From Stramenopiles sp. TOSAG23-2 (taxonomy: Eukaryota; Sar), in the NCBI GenBank assembly GCA_900128395.1, contig LT649938.1:1-11379 (forward strand): 11,379 nucleotides of DNA. Direction: 5' to 3'. Positions 1-8,000 of the stretch are shown piece by piece. Both the position numbers and the translations under genes were made by a program. Position 1 is the first letter of the stretch. Every line of letters starts with the position of its first letter. Under the pieces are notes generated by a model. The model did no database searches. It was not told where the DNA came from and saw only the letters and a list, made by a program, of their open reading frames with translations.

Positions 1-474
1 GAACAAAAAAAACGTACTTTTGGTAATATTATATTTATAGCACTCCATCCAGGCACTCTTGCACAAACGTTATTAATACCGCGGCTATGAGATTTGCAAC
101 AATAATGCGTGTGCCCCTATTATGTACCTGCCTGCGTGGAGAGGGATGTGGATATATAATGATTAATATATATATCTTTATTCATATACTACCAACTACA
201 TTATACCTATATGTACTATGTGTATACAGTATATATATTATAAAATAATAACACTGCACATAATTGAAATCATCAGCAATCAGCAGACGACCGCAGCATA
301 AGCACAGTGTGCATAGTAATAGTATAGTGCTATAGTTTAGTATTATGAGTGGGGGGAGAAAACAAACAACAACACGCGAATTATTAATAATAATCAATCA
401 AAAAGATTTGTTCGAATTGAAAATATAATAGATAGATATACATACATAGACAGATATAGAAAGGAAGCCAGAGA
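1..474. other. upstream intergenic / promoter region, no gene seen
   Basis: This stretch is strongly AT-rich with stop codons in all frames. The short minus-strand reading frames in it are low-complexity (Tyr/Ile/Leu/Cys-rich) and do not look like real proteins. It contains a degenerate GATA/CATA-type tetranucleotide run at about 431-459 and a G-rich patch near 350-358. It probably includes the promoter and transcription start of the glycosylase gene at 613, but I cannot place a specific core promoter element. I do not recognise a neighbouring gene at the left edge. Confidence 0.5.
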
Positions 475-569
475 GTAAGTTGCAATACTTTATATTGTAC
501 AACATTTATAATAATACCGTCGTGTGTGTGTGTTTTCATGATTATATAACCTGTATACTTTTGTTTTAG
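475..569 (+). other. candidate 5'-UTR intron of the glycosylase gene
   Basis: A consensus donor (GTAAGT, 475-480, preceded by CAGAGA) and a pyrimidine-rich acceptor (TTGTTTTAG, ending at 569) would define a 95-nt intron, close in size to the 102-nt coding intron downstream. The unspliced leader contains an upstream ATG at 538 that opens a short ORF ending almost at once. Removing this intron leaves a leader with no ATG between 431 and the start at 613. No perfect TACTAAC branch point is present, only a weak TATAAC near 544-549. The interval also contains the (GT)6 run. This is inference from splice signals alone. Confidence 0.38.
522..533. repeat. (GT)6 microsatellite
   Basis: Six tandem GT dinucleotides in the upstream region, inside the candidate 5'-UTR intron. 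This is a simple sequence repeat with no other evident role. Confidence 0.85.
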
Positions 570-596
570 AAAAAGAAGGGGAAACAAGAACAAGCA

Positions 597-609
597 TTTT
601 TTTTTTTTT
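597..609. repeat. T13 homopolymer just before the start codon
   Basis: Thirteen consecutive T lie immediately upstream of ACA-ATG (ATG at 613). In the mRNA this would be a U-tract ending three bases before the initiation codon. It could act as a leader feature or simply be homopolymer slippage, and its length is prone to sequencing error. Confidence 0.85.
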
Positions 610-612
610 ACA

Positions 613-1713
613 ATGGCATCACATCTATCTGAATATGAAAAGAAACGTTTGGGTATGTTAATTATTTCTCTCCTTATCTATCTCTCTCACACACACACAC
701 ACAGATCGTCTGTAAAAATAAACAGTGATTACTAACGTCAATATTATTTAATAGCAAATATTAAACGTAATAAAGCTGTGTTGAAAAAATTAGGTTTAGG
801 TCCATCATTATCAAAAAGAAAACGTAATACTAATAATAATAATGTGCGAACACCATCAACGAAGAAGAAGAAAAAAGCAACACCTTTACGAAAAAAAGTG
901 AAAAAAATACTATCAGTAAGAAAATCTTCACGATTATTAAAAGGTGTGAAAGTGGAAAACTATTTAAAAGAAAAAGTCATTGTAGATGATACCAAGACAA
1001 AAGAAGAAGTACAAAGGTACGTGGCAAAGAAAAAAAAGCAAACAACAGATGAGATTATGGAAAAATCACGTAATTGGTTAAAAGAAACAAAAAAATTATT
1101 AAAAATGAATCAAATTAAAAGTGAAGTAGGTTCATCATCATCATCATCAAATAATGTGTTCAAAACACAAGCGATACAAAAATGGGGTGAAGGGGTATTA
1201 TTATGCCCTGGTGCATCATCGGATACGTTTGATTGGGAAACATATTATTTATCAAGACTATCAACACCGCCACCTACTAAATCTCCGCAACTATTACTTC
1301 AAGAATATTATAATGATGATCCTTGGAAATTATTATGTGCATGTGCCTTGATGAGTCGTGTCTCGTCAGCAAAAACAAAAGAAAAAGCAATTAAATTATT
1401 TTTTGAACATTATCCTGACCCAACTTCATGTATTGATGCCAATCCAACATTAGTGCATCAATATATAGCTCCATTAGGATTGTTTGAAAATCGTTTTCGA
1501 TCTATAGTTGAGATTAGTAGAAAATTTCTCTCCATCGGTCTTGTATTTAATGTAGGGCTAACACCTGAATTTAAAATTTATGGCATAGGTGAGTTTGGTG
1601 TTGATAGCTTTCAATTGTTTTGTAGAGATGTTGTTGGGCTAGAAAATCCAAATTATACTGCAAAAGATAAAAATTTACAGCGGTACATATTTTGGAGAAA
1701 GAAGAATTTGTAA
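613..1713 (+). CDS. MBD4-like mismatch-specific thymine/uracil DNA glycosylase (two exons)
   Basis: Coding exons are 613-652 and 755-1713, joined in phase 1 over intron 653-754, giving 332 residues. The start is the ATG at 613. The open frame alone suggests a GTG start at 778, but splicing adds 21 residues in frame with a recognisable motif, EYEKKRLANIKRN (residues 7-19) followed by a Leu-Gly-Leu. A second short motif, SSRLLKG, lies at 71-77. I know this pair from nuclear/chromatin proteins of algae, plants and fungi. Residues 20-140 are Lys-rich, with likely nuclear localisation signals and a Ser6 run (140-145). Residues about 155-332 match the MBD4 C-terminal HhH-GPD glycosylase domain. It has the TPP entry segment, DPWKLL at 202-207, helix-hairpin-helix segment APLGLFENRF near 252-261, GIGEFG at 290-295 and the predicted catalytic Asp297 (codon 1603-1605). 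The family excises T or U from G mismatches arising by deamination and starts base excision repair. No methyl-CpG-binding domain is present, as in plant MBD4L proteins. Confidence 0.9.
653..754 (+). other. spliceosomal intron of the glycosylase gene
   Basis: A 102-nt intron with donor GTATGT (653-658), a perfect TACTAAC branch point (730-736) and acceptor ATAG ending at 754, 19 nt after the branch A. Splicing joins G652 to CA755-756 to form an Ala codon and puts the upstream ATG in frame with the glycosylase. An earlier AG at 703-704, after the CA repeat, would give an immediate in-frame stop (GAT CGT CTG TAA), so the distal acceptor is the productive one. Confidence 0.9.
681..702. repeat. 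compound (TC)4(AC)7 microsatellite in the intron
   Basis: Four TC units run into seven AC units, ending one base before an AG at 703-704. The run lies upstream of the branch point and is probably length-polymorphic. It resembles a pyrimidine-rich tract but is not the functional one. Confidence 0.85.
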
Positions 1714-1786
1714 ATTTGTAATAATTAACCGTATATGAAAACATGAAAAACACACACAGCACACAAAAGATACAAAAGACACATGA

Positions 1787-1939
1787 ATCAAATTCCAAGT
1801 ATGCATAGAAATTTTGCAGATTACAGAGGGGGGTTTGGATTATCTCTTGATTCTTGATAATCGGGGCACAAAATATTTTATGGATATGGGATATGGGGAC
1901 GATTTATTTAAAGAACACGCGAAATATATTGATGGTTAA
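1787..1939 (+). other. coding-like stretch: possible alternative last exon or exon remnant
   Basis: The plus frame is open from 1787 to a TAA at 1937-1939, and its last 39 codons (from 1820) read like ordinary folded protein, with segments such as GGLDYLLILDNRGT and GYGDDLFKEHAKY. Base composition is visibly richer in G than the AT-rich flanks. It lacks a usable ATG at its left end, but two acceptors fit: TTTTGCAG ending at 1819 and TTACAG ending at 1826. The acceptor at 1826 is in phase with a consensus donor inside the glycosylase exon (AG|GTGAGT at 1589). That splice would replace the end of the enzyme, including catalytic Asp297, with this tail. It could instead be a pseudogene fragment or chance. 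I do not recognise the peptide. Confidence 0.25.
1903..1908 (-). promoter_or_regulatory. possible AATAAA polyadenylation signal for the giant gene
   Basis: On the minus strand this reads AATAAA, about 130 nt beyond the TAA of the giant gene. The match is only six bases in AT-rich DNA, and many algae do not depend on this hexamer, so the call is weak. Confidence 0.2.
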
Positions 1940-2038
1940 ATAATTTTAATTTTTTATACGAATAATAATTAAATATTAACTTTTTTTTTTTACTATATTT
2001 TTAATTTTTCCTAAAAACTTTTTTTTTATACACACTCT

Positions 2039-5000
2039 TTAGAAAAACAAATCAGCTCGCGGTGATAACACAAGTTTACGATCGGCAGCTTCATCTTTCG
2101 ATACAGCACCGCCAGTACTTGTACTAGCACCTACTTTTGGCTCTTGGTCTTCACCCTTGGATCCAGTTTCAGCTGCAGCGACTTTTACTGGACCTTGAGC
2201 ACCAGAAATACCACCGTCATTAGGGCTTTTGCCTAATCCAGTTGCACCAGAAGCATGGATTGGTTTAGGTACACTTCCACCAGTTGCTCCTAGTTCTTCT
2301 GGTACTTGTTGTGTCACATTCTTTTTCTCAGCATCTATTATTTTCTTTTTGCGTTCTTGAACCATTTTACGAATGGTATCTACATTGGTTTTGTTATCTA
2401 TTGCCTTGATTACTACTGGTTGAACAGGCACAGCTCTTGCTTTTGTTTTCTCATCCCCTTGTCTGATCAATTCTTTTAAACCAGTTGTTTGAACTTCATC
2501 ACTGCCTGTAACAGGTGCGGAACCATCACCTAATGTCACGGAACCATCTACATTTACTATTGGTGTTTTGCCATTTAATTCAATCGTTGATAATTTACCA
2601 TCTTTCAAATCCGAACAGCAATAAATACCAGTCTTTTTCTGGAAATTACAGTAACCACCTTCATTCGCTGTGCCACAACCTTCTCCTTTCATGGATGCAA
2701 TAAAAACGTTGAAACCAGATGCAGCGCCATATTTAGCCTTTCCAGCTTTTACTGGAACAGTTGATGTAAAACCACAAGCACATACATCGAAACCACCACT
2801 CATACTATTTCTAACTTCCTCCTCAGAACATACATGTGCCTTCATGTTCACACCTTTGATTGGTGCACGACATTTAGCAGCAGCTTGAGCAAAGGTAAAT
2901 TGACCTTTAGCATACCAAATTGCTTTTTGAAGTGGCGAATCAACTTTTTCGTTATTGATACCTAATTTTTCCAATATAGCAAGTGGTGTTGAGCCGATTG
3001 GCAATAAATCTTTAGGATCTACACTGCTTTCAATTGCTTTTTCAATACCAACTTTCTCTGCTTCAAAGTCCTTTTCTTTCATGAATCTACGTGGTATTGG
3101 GCCAGCTCCATTTTTAAACGATGCAGATTTTGCAGATAAGAAAGCATCCAAAGCTAAGCGTGCATGTCTCGCTTTCTCTTCTGTTTTTTCAACTGCTATC
3201 GTTGTTTTATTAGCATCATCTTGCAACGAGGCTACCAAGTCACAACGCTTAATTACCAACATTGCAGTTGCGTTTGCTCTTTCATTAGCACCGGAAACTA
3301 CACTTGCATCTTCTGCTTGTGGACTTGCGCCATATTGTTTTACTTTTTCGTCATATTCTGCTTTTGCGCTATCCGCTTCTCTGCGTGCATATTTACATTC
3401 ACTGAGGGCTTTTACCAATTTTTCATTGATATGATACAATGACGATTTTGCTTTTGGTACTGCTAACAATGTTTTCACTAATACATTCTTCAATTCTTTA
3501 GTTTCTGGAGCATCACGTGGATTGATTGCTACCACTTTAGGTAGGTCAACAACATTTTCTTTCTTCTCTTCCAATGGGAGTCCTTTCACTACAGAATCCA
3601 TTCCAGCTGCTTTTAATACAGCTTTAGTCTCCGTTACTTTGTCTCTTGCGGCATCTGCATTAGCACTTGCTACGTTAATTTTCTTTTGAAGATTATCAAC
3701 TGCGGTTTTAGCTGCTTTTACACGATTGTCAGCATCAATAACAATGGCATCACCAAGACTTGGATCAGCACGGCTTTTTTGCATTGTTTGGGCATATACT
3801 AATTGCGCTGCTGCAAGTTCTTTGTTTAAGCGAGGTTTTTCGACAATTAAATTATTCAAATCATTTTCGATACGTTTGCGCATCTTAATAGCATACACTA
3901 TTTGCTTTGGGGCTGGTGGTGGAGTATTTACTGCACCAGTTGCACCAGTAGCACCAGTAGCACCTGTGGATGCAACACCTACATTTAATTGACCTTGGTT
4001 GAATAATTTTTCAGCTTCTGCTTCTACTGCGCCAGTTGCACCAGTTCCGCCAGTTCCGCCAGTTCCACCAGTTCCGCCAGTAGATGCGCTACCAGTACGT
4101 CCCGTGACAGTTGGAACCTTCTTCTTTTTTGGTTTCTTTGGAGCTTTGACCTTTTTCGAAGTTTTGTTAACGGCTTCAGTACTACCAGTTGCAGCAGTTG
4201 CTGATCTTTCCGTTTCTTCTACAAGTTTTGCAGCTTTCTTTTCTGCTTCTTTCTCTGCTGCTAATTCCTCATCAGATTTATCATTCTCTGCACGAGGTCC
4301 ATCAATAGCTTCTTGTGCTAATTTTGCTGCTTTCGCTGCCTTGATCAATCGTTGTTTTTTCAACTCAACAGAAATACGGTGCTCACCTTCTGCGCTACCA
4401 CCCGTTGCACTTTTATTCAAACCGTCCACGGTTTCTTCAGCAACACTTTCATTCTTCGATGCTTCTAACATTTTCTTTTTTGCTTTTGCTTTTGCCATGA
4501 CCTGTCTTGCTTCAATTGCTGTTGCACTGTTACCTGTCATACCACTAGCAGCTGCGCCCGTGATAGCCTCAACATCCAATTTTGGTGCGGCATTTCCAGT
4601 TGCCTCCACGCCACCATCAGCGCCAGTAGCACCACTTGCTGCTTGTCGCCTTGCTTCTGCTGCTGTTTCTGCATCTTTCTCTTCATCACGTTGTACATCC
4701 AATGCAGTTTCTTCTTGTGCCATAACCATTTCAAGGGCACGTGCACCACGTTCTTGATGTACGTAATCTGCTAATGTTTTTTCAGCAGCAACTCGGATTG
4801 CTTTTTGCCCAGCTTCAGCCATTGCGTATTTAGATTGAGCTGCTTTGATAGCTAATCCGATATCTTGTATGTCTTCTGTTACATTCGCAATTTCACTATG
4901 CAATGCGCTGACAGATGCACGTCTATTAGCAACGTTACTTGTCAAATTCTTATCATCCGTATCGTTTGCTGTTTTCTTCAATGCCAGAGCTGCTCGTAAT

Positions 5001-8000
5001 GCACCATCTGCAACTTGCAAATCACCTTTTAATTTTTCTAATTGGTGTTGAAGTTCGAATTTATTTACAACACGAGTTAGATATTGATAATGCGCATTTG
5101 CTTGTTTCAATACTGCAGCGGCTACCTTTTTGCTTTTCTTCGTCTCTTGCCATGCAATAATTGCATGCATGAATTTTCCTTTTGTCATTGGAACAGAAGC
5201 GTTTGCCGCTTTCACGCGAAGTTTCGCTTTTTCAACTTCTTCTTTGCAATGTTCCTCCAACGATTTAAATTCACTTGGATTGTTTGCACCTCCACAACCA
5301 TTTTCTAGATCCAATTCACGCAAGTAAAGATTCTTCCCAGCAGCATCAACTTCTGCAAGTGCTTTAACCAAATCTTTTTTCACATTTCCAAAGTTTGTAC
5401 CAGCTTGTTGTTCTCTTGCAGTACCATTTCTATCCCCGACTTGAGCTTGCTCGATAAATCTACCTGAAGCTGCTTTACGTTTCAAAGCCTTTTGATATGG
5501 TGTATCCGTACTCAAAATGCCAGCATCTGCTTCAATATCACCATGTGATTTTGCTTTACCAGCTTTCAATGGTGGTACGACAACTGCATGTTTTGGCTTT
5601 TTGTTCAACTTCTCCTCTGGTTCTACTGGCAATGGTGGCAAACCTTTTTGTGCCCGTTCATAATTAATTTGTGCAACACGTGCAACTTCATTTTGTGTTT
5701 TTTTAGCTAACAATTCGTAATCAACTTTTTTACTTTCGCTTACAACACCATTTTCACAATCATTTTTGCAACGTTTTTTCAAAGCTTTATTTTGTGCTGT
5801 AACAGCAGCATGTACTTGCGGCGTAACAACATCAACTTGTGCAGCACTACCTTGTACTGAAGCATCATCTTTTCTCAATTGGATCAATTTTTTACGAATT
5901 GGTCTAATTTGAGACGAAATTTTAGCCACAGTCACGTTGTCACCTTCTGCAATTGCTTTATGCATCGCAATTTCTAATTTACGCAAACTTGCTTCATCTT
6001 TTGAAATTAACTTTTGCAATCGAACAGTTTCTTGTTTGATCAAATGGTCATTCGTTCTTTGATTTTCATCTTTTGCAACGTCATCGATTTTATTTCCATC
6101 GGTTGCGTTCTTGGCACCACCAGTCATCGATGGATCTTCGTTCGCTGCACCAGTCGCACCAGTCGCTCCAGTTGCAGATACAACTTGAGCAAGTTTGAAG
6201 TCGATCTTGACTTGCGTTACGTGTTTCAAACCACTACCTTTAAACATTGCTAGTAAATCATCTGGTTTTTTTAACTGCTCTTTGAACTTAGTATCAATGG
6301 AAGCTGCTACAGCTACACTAGGTGCTGCAATTTCAAATTCAATGTCTATGCCTACAATTGATGCATTTCCTAATTGTAAAAATCCATCCATTGAAATGTA
6401 GGAATCAGATGACAACTCAATGAACTCGTCTACTGCATCGTCAATACCTGATTTTGGACCTGTAGCTTCTTCACCATCTGCATCTTTGCCACCATTATTA
6501 GCATCCTCTTGCAATGGATCTTTGTATGATAATATATTTACTTGAGTAACATCTACATCAGCAATTTCTGCGATTACATTACGAACTTGCAATTTTGCTT
6601 CCTCATCGAAAGATTCTGCGGAATATCCACCAAGTGTAAGAGATACTTTGGAACGTAAGCGTTTTGGGAAACGTTTCAATACGGAAATATGTTCTGCAGA
6701 TGGTTTGTCATCTTCGTTCACGGTGTCCAATACAGATTTTGTACTTTTCTCCAACTCTTCTTGTTTCTTGATACCATCAACGTCTTTTGATTTGAGTGTA
6801 TTCAAAGCTTCTTTTACACGAGACAACTTCTCTTTCTCGCTTTGCTCTACTTGTTGAATATCAGCAACTTCATCTTTTTGTTGTTCTGCATCTGAAACGG
6901 CGCCAGGTGTGTTCTTATCTTGTGCCTCACGCATACGTTGTTTCAATGCTGTTGTGGCATCCTTTTCTTGTTGTTCCTCTTTTAGTAAACGTTTTGTTTC
7001 TGATTCGACAGCTGTTTTAATCGTAGTTTCAACTTTGCCAAGGGTTCTCTTTGCATTGATGGTATCCGCTTCTTTCTTTGCCATCGTATCTGTAGCTACA
7101 TCAAGGCGTTTCTTAAGTTGTTTTTGTTCTTCCTTGTTACCCTCTTTTTGTGCTTTTTGGATTTGCAATTTAAGTAGCTTGGATTCGTCCTTTAATTTCG
7201 CAGCATTTTCCTTATCAACGGTTTCCAATTTCTCTGCTTTTTCACCTTCTTTTTCAATCTGTTTCACTGTATCAACCATATCAGCAGATTCAACATCAAT
7301 AGGCGCAACATCTTCACCACCGGTGGAACCAGTGCTACCTGTCGCTCCAGTCATCATACTAGCAGTCAATGGAGATATCTCGGTTGGCAATTGTCCAGGT
7401 TTATCTGTACAACTACCATCCTCCGTTTTTGGCTCGTAACATCTACCCAATGATTCACACCAAAGCATACCTTCATTTTTCCAATCGCAACCTTTTTTCA
7501 AGGATGAACTGATCATAGCTTCTGTAACTGGATGGTTATTGCGTCTTTTTGGAATACCAAGCATGGCATCATCTAATACTTCAACTTTTTTATTCTTCTT
7601 TTGCAATGCCAATTCATTAACAGCTGCTTTGTCTTTTAAGTTCATGGTGCGCTTTTCAATTGCTAATGCAGCTGCAAAGTCTGCACCCATGCCAGAGGCA
7701 CCGGATACACCAGTGGAGGCAGCGCCAAATGCACCAGTTGCGCCAGTTGCGCCAGTAGAACCAGATGCACCAGAAATACCAGTCAATCCCGTCATTCCCG
7801 TCATTGCAGTTCCACCAGTTCCGCCAGTCTCTTCATCATCATCCTCTTTATCGGGCATTTCCCCGAAACCAGAATCAGAATGATCAATAGCAGGGCCAAC
7901 TCTTCTACCAGCTGGTTCAATGGTACCAGGTTCTTCCTTCATCAAATTTGGAACAGCTTTGCTACCTAAGATATCTCCAGTAGTCCTTAATACATCTGCA

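Larger units (their letters stand above)
1714..2038. other. convergent 3' intergenic region
   Basis: The glycosylase gene (+) and the giant gene (-) end tail to tail here. The region includes CA-rich DNA around 1751-1785 and the coding-like stretch listed separately at 1787-1939. T runs at 1981-1991 and 2019-2027 read as A runs in the giant-gene transcript. Apart from these and a possible AATAAA on the minus strand, nothing else stands out. Confidence 0.6.

Noticed and set aside
182-593. Two small minus-strand open frames upstream of the glycosylase
   Set aside because: Low-complexity Tyr/Ile/Leu/Cys peptides from AT-rich DNA with no family resemblance.
703-704. Alternative 3' splice site after the CA repeat
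   Set aside because: Splicing there reads into TAA after three codons and lies upstream of the TACTAAC branch point. The acceptor at 754 restores the conserved motif in frame.
1571-1798. Minus-strand 75-codon Cys/Phe-rich frame overlapping the 3' end of the glycosylase
   Set aside because: It is antisense to the conserved catalytic region and the CA-rich 3' flank. Its Cys/Val/Phe repeats come from the (CA)n complement.
3932-4105. CRISPR array or phage-tail/exosporium collagen-like gene
   Set aside because: The repeats are short contiguous coding units without spacers. The neighbouring spliceosomal intron and MBD4-type gene rule out a bacterial or phage context.
3999-4757. Plus-strand open frame of 252 codons rich in Pro-Val-Ala
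   Set aside because: It is the antisense of the Gly-X-Thr tracts and Ala/Lys/Glu coiled coil. The repeat complement yields Pro-Val-Pro/Ala automatically. The minus-strand frame is far longer and has domain logic.
6909-7439. Plus-strand open frame of 176 codons, and similar ones at 2955-3434, 7539-7883 and 8877-9200
   Set aside because: All are antisense to the giant gene with composition explained by its codon use. None has a credible start context or domain.
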